From Vibrio sp. Isolate32 (lineage in GTDB: Bacteria; Pseudomonadota; Gammaproteobacteria; Enterobacterales; Vibrionaceae), in the NCBI RefSeq assembly GCF_022397955.1, contig NZ_JAKEUQ010000017.1, positions 40,442-104,441 of the forward strand: a DNA stretch of 64,000 nt. The letters are read 5' to 3'. The notes under the pieces are model-generated. The model was not told the origin of the DNA. It saw nothing but the letters and a program-made list of their open reading frames with translations, and searched no databases. Of the stretch, positions 45,885 to 55,328 are shown one piece after another. The stretch's first letter is position 1, and each line of letters opens with the position of its first letter. The position numbers and the translations under genes are program-made.

Positions 45885-46538
45885 TTAGTACAAAGGCATC
45901 TCATCAGCTACGAACGGGTTTGATGCGCGCTCACGACCGAATGTTGATTCAGGTCCATGACCAGGAACGAAAGTTACATCGCTGCCTAGTGGCCAAAGCT
46001 TAGTTTTGATCGATGTGATAAGCGTGTTAAAATCGCCTTGTGGGAAGTCAGTACGACCAATTGCACCGTTAAACAGCACATCACCAACAAACGCTAAACG
46101 AGCTTGCTCACTAAACAGTACCACGTGGCCTGGAGTGTGACCCGGAGTGTGAATGACATCGATAACTTGGTTACCGAACGTTACTTTGTCACCCTCTTCT
46201 AACCAAGTATTTGGTTCAAACGCTTTACACAGTGGGAAACCGAACATTTGGCTTTGATTCTCTAGGCCTTGTAGCCAAAAATTATCAGCCTTATGTGGGC
46301 CAACAATCTCAACGTTCAACATCTCAGAAAGTGGTACCGTACCCCCCACATGATCTAAGTGACCATGAGTCAATACCAAGTCCACTACCTTAACACCCAG
46401 CTCTTCGATGATTGCGGCTAGCTGTTGAATGTCACCACCTGGATCAACAACGATGCCTTTCATGGTTTCATCACACCACACAATCGAGCAGTTTTGAGCA
46501 AAAGAGGTAACAGGTACAACTTGATACTTAAGAGACAT
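45885..46538 (-). CDS. gloC: Metallo-beta-lactamase-fold hydrolase (YcbL / glyoxalase II-type)
   Basis: A 217-residue cytosolic hydrolase with the metal motif THGHLDHVGG, further His in HTPGHTPGHVVLF, Asp in FVGDVLF, and a C-terminal PGHGPESTFGRE. Size and motifs fit the short glyoxalase II YcbL (GloC), which hydrolyses S-lactoylglutathione. ATG 46538 is used because AAGG lies 7 nt before it. It follows the mepK- and ldtD-like genes in the same order as ycbB-ycbK-ycbL of E. coli, which supports the call. Confidence 0.88.
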   Translation of the reverse strand: MSLKYQVVPVTSFAQNCSIVWCDETMKGIVVDPGGDIQQLAAIIEELGVKVVDLVLTHGHLDHVGGTVPLSEMLNVEIVGPHKADNFWLQGLENQSQMFGFPLCKAFEPNTWLEEGDKVTFGNQVIDVIHTPGHTPGHVVLFSEQARLAFVGDVLFNGAIGRTDFPQGDFNTLITSIKTKLWPLGSDVTFVPGHGPESTFGRERASNPFVADEMPLY

Positions 46539-46638
46539 ATACAAACCTTAGAGGGCAAACTGAAATTTGGGGAAACTATGACATTGGATGTCTACTTTGA
46601 CAAGTACCTACCGCTTTGCTCACCCACTGAGTCTTACT

Positions 46639-47187
46639 CTACCAAGTTCGTACAGGGCCAGTATCAATGTGAATGAAGTTACTTTGAGCATAGTAACCAA
46701 CACCACCCGCTTGTAGGCTTCTTGCTACGTCTCTCAACTCTTTCAAATCAACACCATCGATACGGAAATCGATCGCTTTACCAAGCATGTGGTAGCTCTT
46801 TTTAGCAACACCACTCGACTTAGAGCGTAACGCTTCATTGGTTGCTTGAGACCGGTAGCCAGAGATGATCTGAACTTCTTTTTGAATGCCTAAGATATTT
46901 TGAATCTGAGTGATCTGGTCAAAAAGGTTCTTATCCATTGTATGGATCTCATTACGGCGGAAGTCGCGACATAGCTTACTAAGGCGCGCCATCTCATCAC
47001 CAATATAGTTGGTGCCATCAAAATAGCAGGTCTCTAACCTTTCACCTGTGTGGAGGTTGTTCATGCTAATCCTTCTCGGTTGATCAGGGCATGAAGCAAA
47101 GGCAATAGAAGGAGTAAGTGAGGCAGCAACAGCAGTACCACCAGCGTGAGTCAGGAACTGACGGCGTGAAAATGAACTTTGAGACAT
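46639..47187 (-). CDS. mepK: MepK/YcbK-type murein endopeptidase (DUF882, M15-like)
   Basis: A 182-residue protein exported by the Tat route: the N-terminus has SRRQFL followed by a hydrophobic stretch. The catalytic domain is M15-like, with SGYRSQATNEALRS, HMLGKAIDFRIDG (zinc His and Asp) and the distal IHIDTGPVRTW. MepK cleaves meso-DAP cross-links made by L,D-transpeptidases, and here it sits next to exactly such an enzyme. The Tat motif fixes the start at 47187. An upstream extension in the same frame has no ribosome site. Confidence 0.9.
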   Translation of the reverse strand: MSQSSFSRRQFLTHAGGTAVAASLTPSIAFASCPDQPRRISMNNLHTGERLETCYFDGTNYIGDEMARLSKLCRDFRRNEIHTMDKNLFDQITQIQNILGIQKEVQIISGYRSQATNEALRSKSSGVAKKSYHMLGKAIDFRIDGVDLKELRDVARSLQAGGVGYYAQSNFIHIDTGPVRTW

Positions 47188-47386
47188 ACAGCAATAAAAC
47201 CCAATCAGATCGAACAAAAAATGTACGATACATAATGAGAACTGCTGCGTCAACGCACAAAAAACGGGCAAAATGTTAGTATTTGTAACCTTTGTAAGGT
47301 TAGTTATTGATACTAATCATAATTTTATCAATAGAAGGCTAGTTGTCATTTTTGGGTCAAGATCACCATTCTATGCATATCTGTCA

Positions 47387-48925
47387 TTAGCTACCCTGTT
47401 TATCGTATTGATAAATGTCGCCACGGTACTGTATACCCTCTTCTTCAAACAACACGGTTTGGTAAATAATGTGTACGGGAATTCGTTTCTTGAGTCGGAC
47501 CTTAGTATTGGGAGCAAGTTCATCGTCCTGATTCGGCACTTTCTTTACCTTAGTCGCAAATAACAACTCCGCGAGTTCCTCAGCATGCTCAACACGAATG
47601 CAACCTGAGCTGTAGGCGCGGAAGTCATCGTTAAACAAGCTTTTGCTTGGCGTGTCATGGAGATAAATGGCTCGTTTGTTGGGTGTATTGAACTTATACA
47701 AACCTAATGCGTTGCTAGAGCCTGCTTGCTGGCGCATTCGATAAGGGAAAGAGTTGAAGTTGATCGTCTGCCAATCTATCTCGGTAGTATCGACGGTTTC
47801 CATCGAACGCCAACTATCGATCACTTGAAAATTGTGTGTTTCAAGATAGCTCTCGTCGGCTTTTACTTTAGGCAAGATATCTTTAACCATGATTTTCCAT
47901 GGCACGTTCCAAGTCGGGTTTAAGATCACCGAATCAAGTTTTATCTCTAAGAGTGGCGTTTTTCTCGATTTTCTCCCGACCACCACTTTAGACTCGAAAA
48001 CCTCTTCCCCGTCTTCCCAGTACTTCATATCAAAACTAGGTACATTCACCACAATCAGTGAGTCTCTATTTCTTGGCCATAAGCGAGCACGCTCGGCGTT
48101 CAATGCTAGGGAAGTGAGTCGATCATCGAAGCCCATGTTGATCCACTTGATCGTGTCTGGCCCGATAATTCCATCCGCGGTAATCCCATGCATGCGCTGA
48201 AAAGCTTTGGTCGCGATTTGTAAGTCTCGATCAAATTGAGGGGAATCGACAGCGATCATTGAAGTATCTACGCCAACCAATGCAATACGCTCGACCAGCG
48301 TTGCTTTGTCTGAAAGTTTATCTCCCAAGCGTTTCAAACCTTTTTGTCGGTAGCGTTCAATACTAAGCTCTGATGCCGTGTTTAAAACAGAATAGGTTGC
48401 TTTGAACTGGTCGAAATCGCCAACCGGTGGCGCGTAAGACAACACCATCTCTAATAAGTAATCATTGGCGACGCTGCTTTTAAGTCTCATAACGATATGA
48501 GGTGAAGGCGCGGGCAATTTTAAGTGCAGCTGACCGGAGAAATACCAGTCCTTACCTATGATCGGCGCATTCTCAACGTAGCTCAGATAATAGATGAAGG
48601 TGTCGGTGAGCAGGATGTCTAACTCTTGCCACTGCTGGCGAGATTGGTACTGGCGAATCTGTTTAAGCCGTCGTTCGACAAGTGGTGCTATCTTCGCCTG
48701 TTCAATCAGCGATAACTGAAATTCAAACGCTTTAACAAGCTCTGGAGAGTCCCACAAGAATGGAAATGAGGTGTCTTGATAAATACTCTGGGTGAGTTCG
48801 GGATAAATGAGCATGAAAGAGAGTTCTGAATCAGCCGGAATAAACCGACGCTCCTCAGAACTCGTGTAGCTCCATGTGTTCATAGAAACTAGCAGCAATA
48901 ATCCACAGAAGTATTTGGCTAACAT
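47387..48925 (-). CDS. ldtD: L,D-transpeptidase (LdtD/YcbB-type)
   Basis: About 512 residues: signal peptide (YFCGLLLLVSMNTWSYT), a helical scaffold domain, a peptidoglycan-binding domain 1 segment (KAFQRMHGITADGIIGPDTI), then the YkuD catalytic domain with IYLHDTPSKSLF and the nucleophile motif YSSGCIRVEHAEELA. LdtD forms 3-3 cross-links between stem peptides and strengthens the envelope under stress. ATG 48925 has GGTGGAG before it, so the extra seven upstream residues are dropped. It runs with mepK and gloC in the E. coli ycbB-ycbK-ycbL order. Confidence 0.93.
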   Translation of the reverse strand: MLAKYFCGLLLLVSMNTWSYTSSEERRFIPADSELSFMLIYPELTQSIYQDTSFPFLWDSPELVKAFEFQLSLIEQAKIAPLVERRLKQIRQYQSRQQWQELDILLTDTFIYYLSYVENAPIIGKDWYFSGQLHLKLPAPSPHIVMRLKSSVANDYLLEMVLSYAPPVGDFDQFKATYSVLNTASELSIERYRQKGLKRLGDKLSDKATLVERIALVGVDTSMIAVDSPQFDRDLQIATKAFQRMHGITADGIIGPDTIKWINMGFDDRLTSLALNAERARLWPRNRDSLIVVNVPSFDMKYWEDGEEVFESKVVVGRKSRKTPLLEIKLDSVILNPTWNVPWKIMVKDILPKVKADESYLETHNFQVIDSWRSMETVDTTEIDWQTINFNSFPYRMRQQAGSSNALGLYKFNTPNKRAIYLHDTPSKSLFNDDFRAYSSGCIRVEHAEELAELLFATKVKKVPNQDDELAPNTKVRLKKRIPVHIIYQTVLFEEEGIQYRGDIYQYDKQGS

Positions 48926-49004
48926 GATCACTCCACCTTTTTCCACCCCATAAGTATGGCAAAGAAATCGGAGTCAGCATGTTATTTTTAGATGACGTTA
49001 TAAA

Positions 49005-50099
49005 TCAGATAGAACTCCAGTGGTTGTCCCACTGAATAGATGATTGCTGTGTTGATTTCTCATAAGGTTTGCGTTGGCTAACCACACTCCCCGCACCAGA
49101 ACTCAATCTAAATTCCCCATCAAGAAGCACAGCACCGGAAGCATCAGACAATGCCGATAGCTCCACTAACTCTTTGGTTTGTTTAGACCAAATACCGTAG
49201 CAATTGCCTCGTGGCGAGGTAGCGATAATCCAATCATCGGATGCTGCGATACTTGCAATGTAGTGATTAAATCGCGCCCATTGCTCAGGCTCTGCGTTCA
49301 AGGATTCGAACTCGCCGCCTCTCGTATGCATCGCTAAAAGTGAAGGATATTCATCGGGTTCGCCACGATATTGCTGACCACAAAGTACAGTCTCTGCCCC
49401 GTCATGCGCTAAGTGTCGAATACTTAACTTCTTATCCAACAATTCAACCTGATCAAGCAGCTCACCTTGCGATGAAACATAGCTCAAACTAGGCTGCATG
49501 GAATCCAAGTTTTTCGGTGTTCTGCCATCAGTATGAACGCCACCAACGCCTATCGCGAGATTACCATCAGGCATGATGACCACCTCATGGGGTCCAATAC
49601 CAAAACCGGTGAACTCTTCGACCTTACGATACCCTTTTGCGACATCATAGACACCAATCACGCCTTGGCTCGTGTCCGTTTTCCCTTCAGTCGCATACAG
49701 TAGAGTACCGTCTAACGAGTAAACACCGTGACCATAGAAGTGACGATTCTTACCCTTCACTACCATTTTTATCTGCTCACCACTTTTGTAGTCAAACACC
49801 ATAAAGTAGTCACCCGGCCGACGGGCAAACACTACTGCGTGAGATGACGTTGGACAAATGGCGACACCATGTCCACGCTCGGGGATCGGTAGCTGAGTCA
49901 GTGGCATGCCATATTCATCAGCAACAACCGCGGAATACTGGTCTCGACCATTAAGCGCACAACCAATCAACAGAGGTTTGTTCGATGCGTTTTCAACTGA
50001 ACGACTTGCACACCCGAACGGCAGCACAGGGACAGCAGCACACCCTAGTGCTGCTTTCAGTAAGTTTCTTCGTGTAGTATCAGTCACCATCGGTAGCAT
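49005..50099 (-). CDS. DUF1513 Tat-exported beta-propeller-like protein
   Basis: A 364-residue periplasmic protein with a Tat-type start (TRRNLLKAALGCAAV), then a repeated beta-rich domain with HGVAICPTSSHAVVFARRPG, HFYGHGVYSLDG and GIGPHEVVIMPDGNLAIGVG, typical of DUF1513. The repeats look like blades of a propeller. It is the last gene of an iron-linked set, overlapping the imelysin-like gene by 20 bp. Its role is unknown; DUF1513 genes are regularly found with imelysins and di-haem peroxidase-like genes, suggesting a joint role in iron handling. The ATG 50099 follows AGGATTTA. Confidence 0.87.
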   Translation of the reverse strand: MLPMVTDTTRRNLLKAALGCAAVPVLPFGCASRSVENASNKPLLIGCALNGRDQYSAVVADEYGMPLTQLPIPERGHGVAICPTSSHAVVFARRPGDYFMVFDYKSGEQIKMVVKGKNRHFYGHGVYSLDGTLLYATEGKTDTSQGVIGVYDVAKGYRKVEEFTGFGIGPHEVVIMPDGNLAIGVGGVHTDGRTPKNLDSMQPSLSYVSSQGELLDQVELLDKKLSIRHLAHDGAETVLCGQQYRGEPDEYPSLLAMHTRGGEFESLNAEPEQWARFNHYIASIAASDDWIIATSPRGNCYGIWSKQTKELVELSALSDASGAVLLDGEFRLSSGAGSVVSQRKPYEKSTQQSSIQWDNHWSSI

Positions 50100-51141
50100 T
50101 AAATCCTATTACCACGCCCAGCTCTATCGCTATTTCTTCATGAATCAGGTACTTCAAACGTTCTAGCTTATTGTACTGGGTCAAAACCTCTCGGTAACCT
50201 TCTTTGCTCTGCAGTAAGCTGAACAAGCTCGAATCCGTTGGCCAAGTCTCTAATGTCAATGTGAACTGATCAGCAACACGATCTGCCAAATCATTAAGCC
50301 CTTTCTCTCTCAACAAGCCATCAAGGCCGTTACCGTCAGCGAGATACAATTTCTCTAGAGCTGCAACGTTCGCTTTTAGTTGAGTCATAGAGGTTTGCGC
50401 TCGCCAAGACTCTGAAAAGTATGGGCGCGGGTGACCAATTTTTGCCATCGGACGGCTTAGCTTCTTCATGCTGTAATCAAGCTGATTCGTCAAAAGAGCG
50501 ATGTATTCTGACTCCCAGCGCATCTCATCCAAAGCAAGCCATGGGTTTACTTGCCATGCTTCAGCAATTGAAGCTGATTTCATTGCCAAGTTTTGTGCAA
50601 TTGCTTGTGAAGACAAACAGCCCGATGCTTTGTCTTTAATCAGTGGTGATTGCTGGTCATATAGCGCCCACTCCAAAGCACCCAAGCCTTGAACAGTCAC
50701 ACTTTGCTGTGCGATTTCGTCTTGCGTCCAAGCTTTATTCTTTTGCGTCAGCTGACGCATTTTAAGGCCTGTGGTGTTCTTTTTGTCTGGCCAAAATTGA
50801 ACATTCCAACTCTCTTCTAATGCCGCTGTTGGGCCACGCTCCTGCCCTTGCAGTGCCATCCAACTGTTCATGGTGAGCTGCCACTGATTTTTAACTGCAT
50901 CTAACTCAACGTTATTTTTTTCACAGTAACCTTGCATCAAGGCTTCTAATTCGCTCGATTGCTTAGCGAATAGTACTGCTGAATCAAACTCCTGTTGATA
51001 CACGTTACGACTAATATGACTTGTCGTGTCGGCTTGATAAGACACACCGTTAACCTCAAACGAAGCAGCTTGGTTCCCTGATGACTGACAGCCTGCCATG
51101 GCTAAAACCGACAAAGGCATTAACAATAATTTTTGAGCCAT
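50080..51141 (-). CDS. Imelysin-like lipoprotein (second copy in cluster)
   Basis: A 353-residue lipoprotein (signal ending LSVLAMAGC) of the imelysin/IrpA fold: helical, with ALEWALYDQQSP resembling the family GxHxxE/E-W core but lacking the full GxHxxE. The family is periplasmic or outer-membrane linked and tied to iron uptake. This copy is more divergent than the one at 52784. It lies between the di-haem gene and DUF1513, overlapping the latter by 20 bp. The ATG follows AAGGTAACAGC. Confidence 0.82.
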   Translation of the reverse strand: MAQKLLLMPLSVLAMAGCQSSGNQAASFEVNGVSYQADTTSHISRNVYQQEFDSAVLFAKQSSELEALMQGYCEKNNVELDAVKNQWQLTMNSWMALQGQERGPTAALEESWNVQFWPDKKNTTGLKMRQLTQKNKAWTQDEIAQQSVTVQGLGALEWALYDQQSPLIKDKASGCLSSQAIAQNLAMKSASIAEAWQVNPWLALDEMRWESEYIALLTNQLDYSMKKLSRPMAKIGHPRPYFSESWRAQTSMTQLKANVAALEKLYLADGNGLDGLLREKGLNDLADRVADQFTLTLETWPTDSSLFSLLQSKEGYREVLTQYNKLERLKYLIHEEIAIELGVVIGFNATDGD

Positions 51142-51283
51142 GCTGTTACCTTACTTCCTAATTTTTCTTTTAATTATATGAGTTCATTAAATATGAAACG
51201 ACCGCTGACCTCGTATTGCTGCAAGTTCAGCGGTAATATGCTTTAGGTTAGCTGAATAGTTAAACCGCTAAATCTCAGTCCGA

Positions 51284-52672
51284 CTACAGCGAATTCAAAA
51301 ACGCCAATAATGCTTCGCGTTCACTGCGACTCAAATCTAATACTTTTTGTTTTGCCATTTCTGCTTCACCACTATGCCAGAGCACCGCTTCCATCACGTT
51401 TCTTGCTCGACCATCGTGCAACAAGAAGGTGTGGCCATTCACTTCTTTTGTATAACCTAAACCCCATAATGGTGTGGTTCGCCACTCACGTCCATTCGCT
51501 AGATACTCTGGACGATTATCCGCTAGGCCTTCGCCCATATCATGCAGCAGCATATCGGTATAAGGACTGATTAACTGGTCGGATAGTGCTGGCAAACCTT
51601 CGCGTTTGGCTGTACGAATTTCAGCTTGGTGGCAGCTTTGGCAACCAATATCTTGGAACAATTGTTTACCTTGAATGACTGCCGGGTCATCAACATTACG
51701 ACGAATTGGAACCGCCAAATGTTGAGAATAAAACTCTACGAAGTCGAGAATATTGTCACTCACTTCTGGTTCACCACCATTTGGGAAGTCATCACAAGTT
51801 GATTGAGCTGAGGTGCAGTTTTCGTTCGGGAATAAGCTGCTTGTTAAGCCCAAATCACCGTTAAATGCTGCCGCATTTTGCTGCATCAGGTTTGGCTGAC
51901 CAGCTTTCCAACCGAAACGTCCCATTGCCATTTCGTTTGTACGAACATCAAGAACGTAATTGGCTTTACCTGATACGCCTTGGTTATCCGCTGCTTGTTG
52001 CTTCGCGAAACCAAGAATCGTCTCTTGAGGAATACTCTCGAGTAGGCCCAAACCGATCATCGGTGGCGCAACACGAGCTGAGAATTCTGTTTTAGGATGC
52101 ATTTCACCGAAAGCAAGTTCAGTGATCTTTAAAGAAGGTTTACGCAGAGTAACAACCGTACCGTCTTTAAAAGTAACAGGCGCATCTGTGTAACTGATGT
52201 TCACCTTGCCCTCTGGTTTTACCCCTTGAAGTGCAAAATCTTGCAACTGACCGCCGTATGTTGGCTCTGGAATGCCACCATCGCGAATAAAGGCTTGTCG
52301 CTGCTCAGGTGTTTCTGCTGGGATACTAAGACGAACCAACATAGACACAGCGTTTTCATCGCCTTTTTCTGGCGCGTGGCCTCGACCATCTTTGATGTGA
52401 CAGTTTTGACAGCCGTTGGTGTTAAATAGCGGGCCTAGACCATCACGAGCGTCAGTTGATGATGGAGCGGGTACCCAAGGGTTTCGAAAGAAGCTGTTAC
52501 CAACGCTGAAATCTAAGCGTTTGCTCATTGGCAAGTTAGCAGCAGGAAGAGAAAAAGCATTCGCCCCGTCTTTCTTTACGGTTGTTTTACCACCGGAGTA
52601 GGTTTCATGAGCGTGTAATGGAGATACGAAAAACAGTGCTGTTAAGAGTGAGGCTGATAGATACGACTTCAT
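51284..52672 (-). CDS. Di-haem c-type oxidoreductase (DUF1111, MauG-like)
   Basis: A 462-residue periplasmic protein with a signal peptide ending in HAHE. Two c-haem sites are clear: CQNCH near residue 92 and CQSCH near 343, with distal Met/His regions. This is the DUF1111/di-haem oxidoreductase family related to bacterial peroxidases and MauG. It is found with imelysins in many marine bacteria. It probably takes part in iron oxidation or release of iron from organic chelates, but this is inference. The ATG is preceded by AAGGCAATGT. Confidence 0.9.
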   Translation of the reverse strand: MKSYLSASLLTALFFVSPLHAHETYSGGKTTVKKDGANAFSLPAANLPMSKRLDFSVGNSFFRNPWVPAPSSTDARDGLGPLFNTNGCQNCHIKDGRGHAPEKGDENAVSMLVRLSIPAETPEQRQAFIRDGGIPEPTYGGQLQDFALQGVKPEGKVNISYTDAPVTFKDGTVVTLRKPSLKITELAFGEMHPKTEFSARVAPPMIGLGLLESIPQETILGFAKQQAADNQGVSGKANYVLDVRTNEMAMGRFGWKAGQPNLMQQNAAAFNGDLGLTSSLFPNENCTSAQSTCDDFPNGGEPEVSDNILDFVEFYSQHLAVPIRRNVDDPAVIQGKQLFQDIGCQSCHQAEIRTAKREGLPALSDQLISPYTDMLLHDMGEGLADNRPEYLANGREWRTTPLWGLGYTKEVNGHTFLLHDGRARNVMEAVLWHSGEAEMAKQKVLDLSRSEREALLAFLNSL

Positions 52673-52783
52673 ACATTGCCTTGCTGAGTTTTTGATTTTA
52701 GTTTTTATAAGGAAGTGGCTTTTTTCTTGGCAAACAATTAAGGGCTCAATCAGAGCCCTTACATTGGTTTCTGGCTCGGGTTC

Positions 52784-54043
52784 TTAGAACTCGTGGTCAG
52801 CCGTGTCTGGGTTTAGGCTATCAATGCCAATCACACCAGCAGCACGCTCAATTGCTGCAGTTTGAGATACTAGAGCAACAATTGTTTTGTTTACTAATGC
52901 ATTACCTGCTGCGTTGTCAGCAGCGATTAGCTGATCAAAGTGCTGGTTGTTTTTCTCAGCCGATGTTACTAACAGGCCTACTTGTGCACGTGCTAGGTCA
53001 AACTGATTTTGAATCTCTTTCGCAGCTTGCTCATCTTTTTGCTCAACTAGGTCAAATAGGCTTGGACCAGAAAGCAGAGTACCGTCTTCACGCTTGTATA
53101 GACCCGTGTAAACGTTGTAGATGCCTTGCTCGTTGTAGTAGTGAGAATTGTGCGTGTTATCAGAGAAGCAATCGTGCTCATCTTCAGTAGAGTTAGCTTC
53201 TAGAGCTACCTTCATACGCTCACCAGCAAGTTCACCTAGAGAAAGTGAACCCATACCGAATAGCATTTTACGTAGACCATTTTCGCTTGACTCAGAAAGA
53301 AGCTCTTGACGGTAGTTACCTTTCTCGCCTTTAGCCCACTGCTTTTCCATCCACTCTAGATCTTGAACTAGCAGCTCAGCAGATGCTTTTAGGTATGCGC
53401 CACGACGGTCACAGTTGCCGTTTGTACATTTAGCACCAACAACAAAGTCAGTGTAAGCACGCTGACCTGCTCCTGCGTTTGTGCCGTTTAGGTCTTGACC
53501 CCAAAGTAGGAATTCAATCGCGTGGTAACCAGATGCAACGTTCGCTTCAGAACCACCGATCTCGTTAAGCTCTGCAATGAGTTCAGGCGTAATGTTCGTA
53601 GCATCTACTGTCGTTTGACCGATTTGGAACGTTTTGTTTGCAACGATGTTAGCGCTTGCGCCTTCGTTACCGAGTTCGTATTGGTAATCAGAAGAAACGT
53701 AATCAATCAGACCTTCATCTAGTGGCCATGCATTCAGTTGACCTTCCCAATCATCAACAACCACGTTGCCGAAGCGGAATACTTCTGACTGTTGGTATGG
53801 TACGCGAGATTCAAGCCACGCAAGTTTTACTTTTTCGAAGTTACTAGCAGAAGGAGAAGCTAAGAAGGTATCGATAGAAGAGTTCAACGCTTTTGCTGTG
53901 ATTACTGAGTCTGCAAATACCGCGTGTGCAATATCTGCGTAATGTTCTACAACTTGATCTTGAGTTACTGCAGCGAAAGAAGAAGCAGAGGCAAAAATGA
54001 GTGACGAAGTTACGGCTTTTGTCACTAAAGATTTGATAGTCAT
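52784..54043 (-). CDS. Imelysin / iron-regulated protein IrpA
   Basis: A 419-residue periplasmic protein with a cleavable signal (LIFASASSFA) and the imelysin two-lobe helical fold. The diagnostic GYHAIEFLLWGQD (GxHxxE) is in the first half, with a second conserved block ERMKVALEANSTEDEHDCFSD. IrpA-type proteins are iron-regulated and linked to iron uptake. It heads the leftward cluster, with a Fur-like box about 45 bp upstream and a good ribosome site (AAGGATG). Together with the di-haem protein and the second imelysin it forms a coherent iron locus. Confidence 0.93.
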   Translation of the reverse strand: MTIKSLVTKAVTSSLIFASASSFAAVTQDQVVEHYADIAHAVFADSVITAKALNSSIDTFLASPSASNFEKVKLAWLESRVPYQQSEVFRFGNVVVDDWEGQLNAWPLDEGLIDYVSSDYQYELGNEGASANIVANKTFQIGQTTVDATNITPELIAELNEIGGSEANVASGYHAIEFLLWGQDLNGTNAGAGQRAYTDFVVGAKCTNGNCDRRGAYLKASAELLVQDLEWMEKQWAKGEKGNYRQELLSESSENGLRKMLFGMGSLSLGELAGERMKVALEANSTEDEHDCFSDNTHNSHYYNEQGIYNVYTGLYKREDGTLLSGPSLFDLVEQKDEQAAKEIQNQFDLARAQVGLLVTSAEKNNQHFDQLIAADNAAGNALVNKTIVALVSQTAAIERAAGVIGIDSLNPDTADHEF

Positions 54044-54087
54044 GAAGCATCCTTGTTGAGCTTTAAATTATTATTCGTAGTAATAGT

Positions 54088-54106
54088 GCAAACTATTATC
54101 ATTTAC
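54088..54106 (-). promoter_or_regulatory. Fur-like box upstream of the imelysin cluster
   Basis: On the minus strand, AATGATAATAGTT matches the GATAAT-type Fur repeat well (core 54091-54103). It sits in the promoter of the first imelysin gene and predicts induction under iron shortage. Confidence 0.7.
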
Positions 54107-54156
54107 ACTACGAATTTGAATAATACAAACTTACAATTTTATTGCAAGATAAATAC

Positions 54157-54180
54157 AAAAAAACCTCACATACGTGAGGT
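54157..54180 (-). terminator. Terminator after ribA
   Basis: ACCTCAC pairs with GTGAGGT, followed by eight T on the minus strand. Confidence 0.85.
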
Positions 54181-54219
54181 CTTTAAACACTTTTGTGTTA
54201 AGCACAACAAGTAAACCGG

Positions 54220-54816
54220 CTAGATATCCAGGTTATGTTTACCGTGTGAGACTTTTGCTTTTAGGTAATTTTCATTGCCAGATTTGATATGGGCAGACGT
54301 ATTCACCACTTCTTCTATCTCAATGCCATAAGACTTCAGTTCGTTAATCTTCTTAGGGTTGTTCGTGACCAAACGAATCTTCGCGATACCTAGAGCACGC
54401 AGCATCTCAGCCGCTTCAGTGAAATCACGTAAATCATCACCGAAACCTAGGTGGTTATTCGCTTCGTACGTGTTCATACCTTCACTTTGAAGACGGTATG
54501 CATCGATCTTATTGTATAAACCAATACCACGACCTTCTTGGCGTAGATAAAGAATTACACCGCCAGTTTCGCCCATGATTCTAATGGTTTCATCTAACTG
54601 CTCACCGCAATCACAGCGAGAAGAGTGGAAAACATCACCAGTAAGGCACTCAGAGTGCATACGAACAAGAGGAACATCTTGTGTTTTATCTGCTGAATTA
54701 AATATTACAGCAACATGCTCTTTATCTGTTTTCAATCCATGAAAAGAGAGTAATTCAGCATCAATACTGCTTGTTACCCCTACTTTGAAATCTATTCTGG
54801 CACGTACTTCCGCCAT
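54220..54816 (-). CDS. ribA: GTP cyclohydrolase II
   Basis: A 198-residue enzyme that opens GTP to start riboflavin synthesis. The zinc site is in [21 protein letters not shown] (three Cys), the catalytic region is [18 protein letters not shown], and [14 protein letters not shown] is at the C-terminus, all as in E. coli RibA. ATG 54816 is preferred over an in-frame upstream ATG (54855) because GTGAG lies 7 nt before it and the length fits RibA. It is monocistronic, with a terminator and an AT palindrome upstream at 54950. Confidence 0.95.
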   Translation of the reverse strand: MAEVRARIDFKVGVTSSIDAELLSFHGLKTDKEHVAVIFNSADKTQDVPLVRMHSECLTGDVFHSSRCDCGEQLDETIRIMGETGGVILYLRQEGRGIGLYNKIDAYRLQSEGMNTYEANNHLGFGDDLRDFTEAAEMLRALGIAKIRLVTNNPKKINELKSYGIEIEEVVNTSAHIKSGNENYLKAKVSHGKHNLDI

Positions 54817-54949
54817 AGTTATACTCACTTGAAAATTCGATGTATTTAACAACACTACATTATATATCTTGGCAATATTTTGTAGCTAACTATCTAATGA
54901 TAGATACTATGAGGCTGTTAACAATTTTTTTCAAGGTCGACCACGCTCT

Positions 54950-54976
54950 AATTGTTATATTATAACAATTTTTTTA
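54950..54976. promoter_or_regulatory. Perfect AT-rich palindrome followed by T run, upstream of ribA
   Basis: AATTGTTATA and TATAACAATT are inverted around one base (54950-54970), followed by six or more T. It could be an operator for ribA or a rightward terminator-like hairpin. Confidence 0.4.
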
Positions 54977-55062
54977 GGTCACAAAAAAAAACATATTGAA
55001 ATGACCAAAATGGGTTGTAAATTAATCAGTTGAGACTAAAACTACGATTTTTTACAGAATGA

Positions 55063-55239
55063 TCAACTTACTTGAGTTTGCTTCCAGATGACAAGTTGAA
55101 CCCAAGCGTTCTCTAATTCAGTCAACTCTTCTTGAGTAAGCGTAGAAATGCTCGATTTTGCACTGTATTTTTCTGCCCATTTGTCAGATCGGACATGAGT
55201 ATGAAACTCTTTCTTTAAATTTGAGATTACGTTATCCAC
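55063..55239 (-). CDS. Small 58-aa hypothetical protein downstream of nrfF
   Basis: A short leftward ORF from a GTG at 55239, with AAGGATG 5 nt before it, to a TGA at 55063. The sequence is protein-like: a charged helix (NLKKEFHTHVRSDKWAEKY), a Ser-rich turn, then TQEELTELENAWVQL and a Trp-containing tail. It is 90 bp after nrfF on the same strand and may be carried on the nrf transcript. No family was recognised. Small size is the main reason for doubt. Confidence 0.5.
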   Translation of the reverse strand: MDNVISNLKKEFHTHVRSDKWAEKYSAKSSISTLTQEELTELENAWVQLVIWKQTQVS

Positions 55240-55328
55240 AAATACATCCTTATATAACAGTGCTTAGCCTTTATAATCCTTTAATGTTACAAAATACAGT
55301 TCAATTGGTAAACAGTAATACACAACTT

